A program made the translations under genes and the position numbers. This document shows positions 56,002 to 64,000 of a stretch of 64,000 nt of DNA, one piece after another. How positions within the stretch are numbered: position 1 is the stretch's first letter; each line of letters opens with the position of its first letter. Source of the DNA: Autumnicola musiva (GTDB taxonomy: Bacteria; Bacteroidota; Bacteroidia; Flavobacteriales; Flavobacteriaceae); NCBI RefSeq assembly GCF_031846585.1, contig NZ_JAVRHK010000002.1, forward strand, positions 1-64,000, in the 5' to 3' direction. The notes under the pieces were generated by a model. It did not search any database. It saw only the letters and a program-made list of their open reading frames with translations, and was not told where the DNA came from.

Positions 56002-56334
56002 CTATTCCTGATTATCCACCGGTTGTTGGGGAGCGGGTTGTTGCGGTACATTCATCTCTACATCTTCGTCACTTTCAAAAACGCCTGTAGAAGAAGTGCC
56101 ATCTCCCATAATAGTCACATTAGAAAGTAATATGAGGACCAATAACAGCGTAGCCAGGGTCCAGGTACTTTTATCCAGAAAATCATTGGTTTTCTGTACA
56201 CCACCTACCTGCTGTCCGCCGCCTCCAAAGGAAGAAGAAAGCCCGCCTCCTTTAGGATTTTGTACCATGATTACCACGATTAGCAAAAATGCTACTATAA
56301 CTATTAAAGCCAAAAAAATTGTAAATGTGCTCAT
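56002..56334 (-). CDS. secG: Preprotein translocase subunit SecG
   Basis: The 110-residue protein has two membrane helices. Between them is 'VMVQNPKGGGLSSSFGGGG' (family motif 'Q..KGGGLS..FGG'). The acidic, Pro/Gln-rich C-terminal tail is typical of Bacteroidota SecG. It is the last gene of the minus-strand run sigma-54 regulator, lptE, TPR-like, secG and lies 2 bases after the upstream gene. Confidence 0.92.
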   Translation of the reverse strand: MSTFTIFLALIVIVAFLLIVVIMVQNPKGGGLSSSFGGGGQQVGGVQKTNDFLDKSTWTLATLLLVLILLSNVTIMGDGTSSTGVFESDEDVEMNVPQQPAPQQPVDNQE

Positions 56335-56336
56335 TA

Positions 56337-57254
56337 TCAGTCTGTATTGTTATCTTGTAATTTTTCTATTGCCCGAATTTGGTCTGCAAAGGAACCACTT
56401 TTTTCGGGATTTTTCAAAATTAATATTTTATATGCCTGGATTGCTTTTTTATAGTTTTTCTGTTCAAGATAGACCCGCGCCAGGGTCTCCGTCATTAAGG
56501 CTTCAGGTGTAACGGCATTTCGTTCTGCCAGGTTGGCTTTATTGGCAGGTTTCCCCGGTTTAATCTTAGGACTTTTTGATATAAACTCATCAATAAGTTC
56601 AAAATTCTTGGTATGGGCAGGGGCTGTTTCGTCATCTTTATGAATTTCTTCTTTGGAAATTTTTTCTGAAGAATTTTCTCTTATAACAGGTTTTGCTGAA
56701 GTAAGTTGCAACCATTCTGAAAAAGAATGTGATTCCGCAGAGTTAAAATTTAATGGTTCCCCAATTCCCAGCTCTTCTTCTGCGGAGGAATTTTCTGAAA
56801 TTTGCCCTTTTTCGATTTCTTCTTCTTTCTGCAGAGGTTTTTCCGGGCGTTCAAATAAAGCAGGATCCATTACTCTTTCAGATTCCGACTGTTTCATCTT
56901 TATAGCCTCATCTATGGCAATGCTGCGTTTGCCAAAAACCTCTTCCGCTTCAAAAACTGTTATTTCTTTAAGACGTTTTTCCTGCTGCTTAATCTGCTCG
57001 GCAATTTGGTTTTGATTGAATTCCGGAGAAGTGATATAATCAAAAAGTACACTCCTGTCGCCGGTATAGGCGGCGGTCTTTTTTAAAGCTGTATTGTAGC
57101 TAAAGGAACGGTGCTCTTTTAGACCTTTTAACCTTAGCGCCCTTACAGCCTGAAAATAAGGGTATTTGGTGAGAATTTCTTCCAGATGGGAAGTATCCCT
57201 GGCGCCAACTTTAGCGGGATGTTCCAATAAATATGTTATTTCCTTTAATTCCAT
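56337..57254 (-). CDS. Hypothetical protein with a C-terminal TPR-like segment
   Basis: The 305-residue protein has a conserved N-terminus ('LKEITYLLEHPAKV', 'EEILTKYPYFQAVRALRLKGLK'), a long charged, Glu-rich low-complexity middle (about 110-245) and a single TPR-like unit at the end ('VYLEQKNYKKAIQAYKILILKNPEKS' in part). It has no signal peptide or membrane helix. The ATG at 57254 overlaps the lptE stop as TAATG. The gene is regularly found between lptE and secG in Flavobacteriia, but I know of no function. An envelope-biogenesis accessory role is a guess from context. Confidence 0.75.
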   Translation of the reverse strand: MELKEITYLLEHPAKVGARDTSHLEEILTKYPYFQAVRALRLKGLKEHRSFSYNTALKKTAAYTGDRSVLFDYITSPEFNQNQIAEQIKQQEKRLKEITVFEAEEVFGKRSIAIDEAIKMKQSESERVMDPALFERPEKPLQKEEEIEKGQISENSSAEEELGIGEPLNFNSAESHSFSEWLQLTSAKPVIRENSSEKISKEEIHKDDETAPAHTKNFELIDEFISKSPKIKPGKPANKANLAERNAVTPEALMTETLARVYLEQKNYKKAIQAYKILILKNPEKSGSFADQIRAIEKLQDNNTD

Positions 57255-57757
57255 TACCAATCGGTGAGGGCGGCATTAAATATATCCTGGGTTATACGGG
57301 TGAATATTTCGTCAACTGCAGTTTCCAACACCCCGCCTACCAACTGTGTGTTGGCAGGATAATCATAATAAAAGGAGAAGGTTCTTTCAAAATCCTTTTC
57401 TGGTTCCAAAGTATTATAATAACGAACATTTACAGCAATAGTCAAACGGTTTTGCGCAGCGGTATTATCGGCCGTGGCGGTCATTGGAGCAATATAATAA
57501 TCTACAATTTCCCCTTCAAAAATAAGCTCACCATTTTCATTAGTAAGATTAAGATTGGTTTGATTCAGGATCAGGTCCTGAAGAGAAAGGGTGAATTGTC
57601 TGTCTATTCCGGGCTCTACCAGGTCTGCCTGATTTTCAAAAAAGTTTACCTGGAAAGTTTCCGCATTTCCAATATCGGCTCCTGTAAAGGAGTAAATTCC
57701 GCAGGATTGCAGTGTAAGCAAAAGAGTAGAGCAAAGAATTATGAGTGTTTTTTTCAT
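57254..57757 (-). CDS. lptE: LptE-like outer membrane lipoprotein
   Basis: The 167-residue lipoprotein has a signal with lipobox 'LQSC' and begins 'GIYSFTGADIG', the Bacteroidota LptE opening. The body includes 'ELIFEGEIVDYYIAPMTATAD' in part and 'QDIFNAALTDW' at the end. With LptD it would insert LPS into the outer membrane. I chose the ATG at 57757, giving a good lipoprotein signal, over the ATG at 57787. It overlaps the next gene by TAATG. Confidence 0.85.
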   Translation of the reverse strand: MKKTLIILCSTLLLTLQSCGIYSFTGADIGNAETFQVNFFENQADLVEPGIDRQFTLSLQDLILNQTNLNLTNENGELIFEGEIVDYYIAPMTATADNTAAQNRLTIAVNVRYYNTLEPEKDFERTFSFYYDYPANTQLVGGVLETAVDEIFTRITQDIFNAALTDW

Positions 57758-57827
57758 AAGTTTTAAAGCCGTAAGCATTATTTTCAAAACATTTTTTAAG
57801 CAGAATCGTATGTGTTTAACTTTGAAC

Positions 57828-59093
57828 TTATAAATTATATTGTTTGATTTTGCGGTAAAGGGTTCTTTCGCTTATTCCCAGTTCTTCTGCCGCGGCTTTG
57901 CGCTTGCCTCCATGGCGCTCAAGTGACTTTTTGATAAGTTCCAGTTCTTTATCCTGAAGGGAGAGTGTTTCTTCCTCTTCAATCTCTTCGGCAAAATAAT
58001 ATTTGTCTTTAGTCTCCTGAAGGTCGGATTGCGGACTTTTTTGCGGAATTTGTAAAACTTCCATTCTCTCTTCTTCCAACTCTTCAGCATCTACATCGGT
58101 ACCATCATCACCGTAAATTTTTTGGATAAGGCATTCATTTTCATCCTGCACTTTCTGCGAATCACCATCTTCCATTAATTTAAGTGTGAGTTTTTTCAGG
58201 TCGTTCAGGTCATTTTTCATATCAAAAAGTACCTTGTAAAGAATTTCCCTTTCATTGCTGAAATCGCCTTCTTTTCTTTTTTCAGAAATAATCGCGGGCA
58301 GGTTGCTGCCAATATCGGGCAGGTATTGTTTTAAATTTTCAGCGGTAATGCTGCGCTCCTGTTCCAATACTGAAATTTGCTCTGCAACATTGCGTAGCTG
58401 ACGTATGTTACCGCCCCAGCGATATTTTTGAAGCAATGCCACCGCGTCATCTTCAAGCCTAATGGTAGGCATTTTGTACTTCAGGGCGAAATCTGAAGCA
58501 AATTTTCTGAACAGCAAATGAATATCTCCTTTTCTTTCTCGCAGGGGAGGAAGATTGATCTCCACCGTACTCAGGCGGTAATAAAGATCTTCCCGGAATT
58601 TCTCCTTTTTAATAGATTCGAACATATTGATGTTGGTTGCAGCAACAATCCGAACATTCGTTTTTTGAACTTTGGAAGAACCTACCTTTATAAATTCACC
58701 GTTTTCCAGCACCCTTAAAAGTCTTACCTGGGTAGGTAACGGTAGCTCTCCAACTTCATCAAGAAAAATAGTGCCGCCATCGGCCACTTCAAAATAACCG
58801 CTGCGGGTTTGAGTGGCACCGGTAAAAGCACCTTTTTCATGTCCAAAAAGTTCACTGTCAATAGTACCTTCGGGAATCGCCCCGCAGTTCACCGCAATGT
58901 ATTTATTGTGTTTTCTATGAGAAAGGGCGTGTATGATCTTTGGAACACTTTCTTTTCCCACCCCGCTCTCGCCCGTAACCAGTACCGAAATATCTGTTGG
59001 GGCAACCTGTATGGCCTTTTCTACGGAGCGGTTAAGTTTAGGGTCATCTCCAATGATGCCAAACCGTTGTTTAATTGCTTGTACTGATTCCAT
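57828..59093 (-). CDS. Sigma-54-interacting Fis-type transcriptional activator
   Basis: The 421-residue protein has no N-terminal receiver domain. The AAA+ domain begins at once, with Walker A 'GESGVGKE' (41-48), the sigma-54 contact loop 'GAFTGA' (88-93) and Walker B 'FLDEVGEL' (110-117). A C-terminal Fis-like HTH lies at about 385-421 ('KRKAAAEELGISERTLYRKIKQY'). A long acidic linker separates the two. Walker A carries 'GVGKE' with the expected Lys. It is conserved beside miaB and lptE in this group. Its targets are unknown. Confidence 0.9.
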   Translation of the reverse strand: MESVQAIKQRFGIIGDDPKLNRSVEKAIQVAPTDISVLVTGESGVGKESVPKIIHALSHRKHNKYIAVNCGAIPEGTIDSELFGHEKGAFTGATQTRSGYFEVADGGTIFLDEVGELPLPTQVRLLRVLENGEFIKVGSSKVQKTNVRIVAATNINMFESIKKEKFREDLYYRLSTVEINLPPLRERKGDIHLLFRKFASDFALKYKMPTIRLEDDAVALLQKYRWGGNIRQLRNVAEQISVLEQERSITAENLKQYLPDIGSNLPAIISEKRKEGDFSNEREILYKVLFDMKNDLNDLKKLTLKLMEDGDSQKVQDENECLIQKIYGDDGTDVDAEELEEERMEVLQIPQKSPQSDLQETKDKYYFAEEIEEEETLSLQDKELELIKKSLERHGGKRKAAAEELGISERTLYRKIKQYNL

Positions 59094-59153
59094 TTAAAGT
59101 TCGCAGTATTGAGTATTTAGTAATCAGTATCTATTAACTGAAACATCTAATTA

Positions 59154-60599
59154 TTAATAATTATCACTGTATCCAACGGCTACACCAATTAAAGTTGCGC
59201 TGGTGCAGTCTTCAAATTTCACATTTACAAAATCCCCTATTTTATAATTCTCCTTCGGAAAAACAGCCACCGTATTTTGTGATGTCCTGCCGCTCCAATG
59301 TGCATCAGATTTTTTGGATTCTTTTTCAATTAAAACCTCTGCCGTTTTTCCCAGGTATTTTTTTGTATTATACCTGCTATGCTCCTGCTGAAGGTTTACA
59401 ATTTGTGTGAGCCTTCTTTTCTTAATGTCTTCAGGAACGTCATCCTTAAATTTTCGTTCGGCCATTGTTCCGGGCCTTTCAGAATAAGCAAACATAAACC
59501 CAAAGCCATATTTTACATACTCCATAAGGGAAAGTGTATCCTGGTGGTCTTCTTCAGTTTCAGTAGGAAACCCGGTGATGATATCATGAGAAATTCCGCA
59601 ATCGGGAATAAGCTTTTTAATGTTATCAATCATTTCAAAATATTCCTGGCGCGTATGCAGACGATTCATTTTTTTCAAAATACGATCACTGCCGCTCTGT
59701 ACCGGCAGGTGAATATATTTGCAAATATTGCGGTGTTTAGCCATGGCTTCAATTACATCCATCGTCATGTCCTGAGGATTGGAAGTGGAGAAGCGGATTC
59801 TCATTTTAGGCTGAGCTTCAGCAACAAGTTTAAGTAAGCTGGCAAAATTCACTGCAGTGGCCTTTTGCATTTCCGAAGCGTTTTTATAATCTTTTTTGAG
59901 TCCGCCACCGTACCATAAATAACTATCTACATTCTGGCCCAGCAAAGTGATTTCTTTATAGCCTTTTGCAGCAAGATCATTCACCTCTTCCACAATACTC
60001 TGCGGATCCCGACTTCGCTCCCTGCCACGGGTGAAAGGCACCACGCAAAAAGTACACATATTATCACAACCCCGGGTTATGGAAACAAAAGCTGAAACAC
60101 CATTACTTTGTAACCGCACGGGAGAGATATCACCATAGGTTTCTTCTTTGGAAAGAATAACATTCATAGCATTGCGGCCTTCTTCCACCTCATTGATGAG
60201 ATTTGGTAAATCTTTATAAGCATCGGGGCCTACAACCAAATCCACAATTTTTTCCTCCTCAAGGAATTTGCTTTTCAGGCGCTCGGCCATACAACCCAGA
60301 ACCCCCACCTTCATATTGGGATTTATCCTTTTTACAGCATTGTACTTTTCCAAACGTTTCCGTACAGTCTGTTCTGCTTTATCCCTGATAGAACAGGTGT
60401 TTACCAGCACTAAATCTGCTTCTTCAAGATTTTGAGTGGTGTTAAAACCTTCTTTATATAAAATGGAAGCTACAATTTCGCTGTCACTAAAATTCATCTG
60501 GCAACCGTAGCTTTCTATAAACAGCTTGCGGTTGTTGGATGCCTTTGGCTCCATAACCAGCGTATTTCCCTGTTGTTTTTCGTCTAATATCTTCTCCAT
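59154..60599 (-). CDS. miaB: tRNA-2-methylthio-N6-dimethylallyladenosine synthase MiaB
   Basis: The 481-residue methylthiotransferase has an N-terminal cluster site (Cys33, Cys69, Cys103), the radical SAM motif at Cys178/182/185 ('GCDNMCTFCVVP') and a C-terminal TRAM domain ('KTAEVLIEKESKKSD', 'GRTSQNTVAVFP'). It modifies A37 of tRNAs reading U-starting codons. It starts at an ATG and is preceded by the clearest promoter in the window. Confidence 0.95.
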   Translation of the reverse strand: MEKILDEKQQGNTLVMEPKASNNRKLFIESYGCQMNFSDSEIVASILYKEGFNTTQNLEEADLVLVNTCSIRDKAEQTVRKRLEKYNAVKRINPNMKVGVLGCMAERLKSKFLEEEKIVDLVVGPDAYKDLPNLINEVEEGRNAMNVILSKEETYGDISPVRLQSNGVSAFVSITRGCDNMCTFCVVPFTRGRERSRDPQSIVEEVNDLAAKGYKEITLLGQNVDSYLWYGGGLKKDYKNASEMQKATAVNFASLLKLVAEAQPKMRIRFSTSNPQDMTMDVIEAMAKHRNICKYIHLPVQSGSDRILKKMNRLHTRQEYFEMIDNIKKLIPDCGISHDIITGFPTETEEDHQDTLSLMEYVKYGFGFMFAYSERPGTMAERKFKDDVPEDIKKRRLTQIVNLQQEHSRYNTKKYLGKTAEVLIEKESKKSDAHWSGRTSQNTVAVFPKENYKIGDFVNVKFEDCTSATLIGVAVGYSDNY

Positions 60600-60632
60600 A
60601 ATTCAGTAATGCCTTTGCGGTATTTTGACGGG

Positions 60633-60663
60633 CAAAGATAAGGCTAAACAAATTTATGACAAA
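60633..60663 (-). promoter_or_regulatory. miaB promoter, exact Bacteroidota -33/-7 pair
   Basis: Read on the minus strand, TTTG (60663-60660) is followed after 19 bases by TATCTTTG (60640-60633), matching TTTG-N19-TAnnTTTG. The -7 element lies 33 bases before the miaB ATG. Confidence 0.75.
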
Positions 60664-60735
60664 GTGACAGTGATTTTTTTCAGGAGTTTGCGCAACCTTT
60701 TTTAGTATTAAACATCTAATAAGAAATCGGTCATC

Positions 60736-61980
60736 ATGAAAAAACGAACATTTATCCCTTTTCTACCCTTGTTCTTTCTTTTGTTCAATGCTTGCGAAAA
60801 ACAGGAAACTACGGAAGAATCTTACGAAGTAGCTGTGCCCATCACTCAGCCCATTGCCAAATTTCGGGCTTCAGTAAAAATCCAGGAACCAAAAGCAATA
60901 GCCGAAGCAGGGAAAATTTATTCTTACGGGGATTATGTTTTTGTAAACGATAAATATGAGGGAATACATATAATTGACAACCGGGATCATTATGCGCCTG
61001 AGAAAATAGCCTATCTTAAAATCCCCAAGAATGTGGATATTGCTGTGAAAGATGATATGCTGTATGCTGATAGTGGGATGGATCTGGTAGTGTTTGATAT
61101 ATCAGATATCAATAGTATTACCCAAATTGAAAGGCTTGAAAATGTTTTTCCCAATACCAATTATATAGTTCCTGCAGGGGCAGCATTTGTAGATAATGAG
61201 AAATTTGATCCTGAAAAAGAAGTGATTGTAGGTTACATTATGGAAAGCAGAAAAATTGAAATGACTGATAATAATGATGATCTTGTTTGGTTTGATTCTG
61301 TAGCGGAAGCAAATTACTCCGGTGGAGGTTCGGGAACCGGTGGTTCCCTGGCCAGGTTTAAAATTGTTTCAGACTATCTGTATGCCGTGGACCAGCAGAA
61401 CATTATGGTCTTTGATATATCGTCACTTAACGATCCTCAAAAGATTACCGAAGAATATGTTGGCTGGGATATTGAAACCATCTTCAATGAAAATGATCAT
61501 TTGTTCCTTGGCAGTACCACGGGCATGTACATATATAGTATAGAAAATCCGGAAAAACCTGCTCTTGTTTCCAGGGTTCAGCATGTAATGGGGTGTGATC
61601 CTGTGGTGGTGAAGGATGATATTGCCTATGTTACCATAAGAGGCGGGAATTTTTGCGGACAGCAGGATAGCCAGCTGGTCTTAATAGATGTATCAGATAA
61701 AGCCAATCCTGAGACGCTGAGTACCTATTTTATGGAGAATCCATACGGGCTGGGAGCAAAAGGCGATAAATTATTTGTGTGCGACGGTAGCGCCGGACTT
61801 AAAATTTATGATCTAACCAATACCCCCGATCTGATTTTGGCAGATCATTTCCAGGACATCAACACCTATGACGTAATCCCCCTGGATGATGTTCTGCTGA
61901 TGGTCGGGGATAACATTCTTCACCAGTATAATTACAAAAACAACAAGGTGAACCTGATAAGTTCCTTTAGTTTAAATTAA
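60736..61980 (+). CDS. LVIVD-repeat lipoprotein
   Basis: The 414-residue protein has a lipobox 'LFNAC' and repeated beta-propeller units of the LVIVD type: 'GDYVFVNDKYEGIHIIDNRD', 'DDMLYADSGMDLVVFDISD', 'SDYLYAVDQQNIMVFDISS' and 'GDKLFVCDGSAGLKIYDLTN' (each about 20 residues). It is probably an outer-membrane-anchored propeller; its role is unknown. It is divergent from miaB, ends at a strong terminator and stands alone. Confidence 0.88.
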   Translation: MKKRTFIPFLPLFFLLFNACEKQETTEESYEVAVPITQPIAKFRASVKIQEPKAIAEAGKIYSYGDYVFVNDKYEGIHIIDNRDHYAPEKIAYLKIPKNVDIAVKDDMLYADSGMDLVVFDISDINSITQIERLENVFPNTNYIVPAGAAFVDNEKFDPEKEVIVGYIMESRKIEMTDNNDDLVWFDSVAEANYSGGGSGTGGSLARFKIVSDYLYAVDQQNIMVFDISSLNDPQKITEEYVGWDIETIFNENDHLFLGSTTGMYIYSIENPEKPALVSRVQHVMGCDPVVVKDDIAYVTIRGGNFCGQQDSQLVLIDVSDKANPETLSTYFMENPYGLGAKGDKLFVCDGSAGLKIYDLTNTPDLILADHFQDINTYDVIPLDDVLLMVGDNILHQYNYKNNKVNLISSFSLN

Positions 61981-62007
61981 ATTTTTTCCTTGTTTGGTTT
62001 TTTGAAG

Positions 62008-62031
62008 GCCCGCTGTTAAAGCGGGCTTTTT
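62008..62031 (+). terminator. Intrinsic terminator after the LVIVD-repeat gene
   Basis: A GC-rich 6-bp stem (GCCCGC at 62008-62013 with GCGGGC at 62021-62026) and a 7-base loop are followed by five T residues. Confidence 0.9.
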
Positions 62032-62106
62032 AATATTTATCCTTTGGTCAGGAACATTTTAAAAGGGAATATCAATTAGAATTATCAGGTTAAAAAAAAA
62101 TTGATA

Positions 62107-62114
62107 TACTTTTG
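62107..62114 (+). promoter_or_regulatory. Candidate -7 element (TACTTTTG) of topA
   Basis: An exact TAnnTTTG octamer lies 20 bases before the topA ATG at 62135. The -33 region has TTA rather than TTG. Confidence 0.45.
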
Positions 62115-62134
62115 TACCATTAAAGTAAAGATTT

Positions 62135-64000
62135 ATGGCAAAGAATTTAGTGATTGTGGAGTCTCCTGCGAAGGCCAAAACCATAGAGAAATTTCTTGGA
62201 AAAGAATATAAGGTAGCTTCCAGTTTTGGACATATCGCAGATTTACCTACAAAAGAACTTGGGGTGGATACCAGCGGGGATTTTACGCCTAAATATATAG
62301 TTTCAAAGGATAAAAAGGATGTTGTGCGAAAGCTGAAAGGGCTGGCCAAAGGTGCTAACACTGTATGGCTTGCCAGTGATGAGGACCGGGAAGGAGAGGC
62401 GATTGCGTGGCACCTGGCTGAAGAGCTTAAACTTGAAAAAGAAAAGACAAAACGAATTGTATTTCACGAAATCACCAAATCGGCGATTTTAAGAGCGATT
62501 GAAAATCCGCGTGGAATAAATTATAATCTTGTAAATGCCCAACAGGCCCGGAGGGTGCTGGACCGGCTTGTAGGATATGAATTATCTCCTGTTCTATGGA
62601 GAAAGGTTAAAGGCGGACTTTCTGCCGGAAGGGTGCAAAGTGTTGCTGTTAGGTTAATAGTGGAACGGGAACGGGAGATCCAGAGTTTCAATGCTGAAGC
62701 CTCCTATAGAATAGATGCTGAATTTGCAACGGAAGAGGGAAAAACATTTAAAGCAAGAATTCCAAAGAATTTTGGAACAAAAGAAGAAGCACAGGAATTC
62801 CTGCAGCAAAATTTAGGTGCTAATTTTAAAGTAGCCGGGTTATCCACAAAACCGGCTAAAAAATCCCCTGCACCACCTTTTACAACGTCAACACTTCAAC
62901 AGGAAGCCTCCAGGAAATTGTACTTTTCGGTTAGCAAAACTATGACTATGGCCCAGCGGCTTTATGAAGCTGGTCATATAACTTATATGAGGACTGATAG
63001 TGTGAACCTTTCTGATGATGCACGAAAAGGGGCGAAGCAGGAAATCCTAAAGGCGTATGGTGAAAAATATGCCAAAACCCGGCAGTTTAAAGGAAAGAGT
63101 AAAGGAGCACAGGAAGCTCACGAGGCGATTCGTCCCACCAGTTTTGAAAATCATAGTGTTAATGCCGACAGGGATCAGCAAAGGTTATATGAATTAATTT
63201 GGAAACGTGCCATTGCTTCTCAAATGAGTGAAGCTCAACTGGAGCGCACTAACGTTAAGATTGAAGCTGATAAGCACGATAAACAATTTACCGCAAATGG
63301 GGAAGTATTGAAGTTTGATGGTTTCCTGAAAGTCTATCTGGAGGGATCAGATGAGGAAGATGAAGAGCAAAGCGGAATGTTACCTGCTTTAAAAGAAAAT
63401 GAAGCGCTGCAGAATTTATTTATTTCAGCAACAGAAAGATTTACACGCCCACCTTACAGATATACTGAAGCATCACTGGTTAAAAAACTGGAAGAACTGG
63501 GCATAGGAAGACCATCAACTTATGCACCTACTATTTCTACCGTTCAAAACAGGAAATATATCGAGAAAGGTTCCGTAGACGGTAGCGAGCGGGAGTATGC
63601 GCAGCTTGTCCTGGAAAAAGATAAAGTTTCAGAGAAAACTTTAAGCGAAACCGTTGGTAGCGATAAGGGTAAACTGGTGCCTACTGCAACGGGAATGGTA
63701 GTGAATGATTTCCTGGTAAATCATTTCTCAAATATTCTGGACTATAATTTTACCGCTAAAGTAGAGCAGAATTTTGATGATATTGCCGAAGGAAATGAGG
63801 AATGGACGCATATGATGAAGGATTTCTATAAAGATTTTCATCCACATGTGCAGGACGTGGCTAAAAATGCCGATCGTGAAGTAGGAGAACGTATTCTGGG
63901 AGAAGATCCGGAAACCGGCAAACCGGTAAGTGTAAGATTGGGGAAATTCGGGCCTATGGTGCAGATTGGCTCTGTGGAAGATGATGAGAAGCCGAAATTT
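62135..64000 (+). CDS. topA: DNA topoisomerase I, 3' end outside the window
   Basis: The first 622 codons of a type IA topoisomerase are present, with no stop before the window edge. 'LVIVESPAKAKTIEKFLG' and 'ASDEDREGEAIAWHL' (acidic DxDxE at 82-88 region) form the Toprim domain. The DNA-cleaving Tyr284 is in 'AGHITYMRTDS', and 'ELGIGRPSTYAPTI' is in the C-terminal half. It relaxes negative supercoils. The missing 3' part should include the zinc-ribbon or basic tail region. Confidence 0.96.
   Translation, partial: MAKNLVIVESPAKAKTIEKFLGKEYKVASSFGHIADLPTKELGVDTSGDFTPKYIVSKDKKDVVRKLKGLAKGANTVWLASDEDREGEAIAWHLAEELKLEKEKTKRIVFHEITKSAILRAIENPRGINYNLVNAQQARRVLDRLVGYELSPVLWRKVKGGLSAGRVQSVAVRLIVEREREIQSFNAEASYRIDAEFATEEGKTFKARIPKNFGTKEEAQEFLQQNLGANFKVAGLSTKPAKKSPAPPFTTSTLQQEASRKLYFSVSKTMTMAQRLYEAGHITYMRTDSVNLSDDARKGAKQEILKAYGEKYAKTRQFKGKSKGAQEAHEAIRPTSFENHSVNADRDQQRLYELIWKRAIASQMSEAQLERTNVKIEADKHDKQFTANGEVLKFDGFLKVYLEGSDEEDEEQSGMLPALKENEALQNLFISATERFTRPPYRYTEASLVKKLEELGIGRPSTYAPTISTVQNRKYIEKGSVDGSEREYAQLVLEKDKVSEKTLSETVGSDKGKLVPTATGMVVNDFLVNHFSNILDYNFTAKVEQNFDDIAEGNEEWTHMMKDFYKDFHPHVQDVAKNADREVGERILGEDPETGKPVSVRLGKFGPMVQIGSVEDDEKPKF

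Overview
The window looks like a chromosomal segment of a low-GC marine member of the Flavobacteriaceae (Bacteroidota; Gramella/Salegentibacter-like by gene content, genus not proven). The evidence is a SusC/SusD glycan-uptake locus with DUF1735 lipoproteins, a Bacteroidota-type -33/-7 promoter (TTTG, 19 nt, TATCTTTG) in front of miaB, a mevalonate pathway with a UbiA prenyltransferase, a speA-speB-deoxyhypusine-synthase-like trio, and a groES-groEL / secG / lptE / sigma-54 regulator / miaB block.

Layout. 0.9-9.6 kb: a sorbosone-dehydrogenase-like protein, TerC, a tight five-gene minus-strand operon (heme N-hydroxylase-like YqcI/YcgG, PaiB-like, LigD phosphoesterase module, LigD polymerase module, DUF1989), small membrane proteins, an SDR and a glycerophosphodiesterase. 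9.7-16.4 kb: a BaiN-like flavoprotein, TspO, mevalonate genes (mvaD, GHMP kinase, UbiA), guanine deaminase and an RluB-type pseudouridine synthase. 16.7-20.0 kb: arginine decarboxylase, agmatinase and a deoxyhypusine-synthase-like enzyme. 20.1-27.4 kb: a LAB_N membrane protein and a minus-strand operon of an FAD oxidoreductase, a membrane 4Fe-4S protein and three glycosyltransferases. 27.5-43.7 kb: an arsenosugar cluster interleaved with part of a glycan locus. 44-52 kb: SusC, SusD, a GH18 endoglycosidase and two DUF1735 lipoproteins. 52.3-53.7 kb: a GH3 pseudogene and IS remnants. 53.8-64 kb: housekeeping genes, ending inside topA.

The main observation is a 13-kb inversion between 28874 and 41852 whose two breakpoints share the 5-base sequence TGAAT. 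One breakpoint lies in the arsenite methyltransferase gene arsM and the other in a CBM9-like gene, and the halves have been swapped: arsM-C joined to CBM9-N at 28.9 kb, arsM-N joined to CBM9-C at 41.85 kb. Flipping the segment on paper restores both reading phases exactly at the junctions. It also restores two continuous, co-oriented loci: a minus-strand arsenosugar operon (peroxidase-like, arsS, glycosyltransferase, PNP, arsM) and a plus-strand glycan locus (GH92, SSS transporter, GH130, CBM9, GH92, GH20, SusC, SusD, GH18, DUF1735 x2, GH3). The enzyme set points to high-mannose N-glycans. GH130, CBM9, the second GH92, GH20 and GH3 all carry frameshifts, stops or deletions, whereas both arsM halves are free of other lesions. 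The glycan locus was therefore probably already decaying, and arsM was probably broken by the inversion itself.

Other points: the LigD modules have no ligase domain and no Ku in view, a six-unit heptanucleotide repeat abuts a TTG start codon, and a 195-bp inverted-repeat-bounded segment supplies the last codons of mvaD. All family calls come from reading the sequence; no searches were run.
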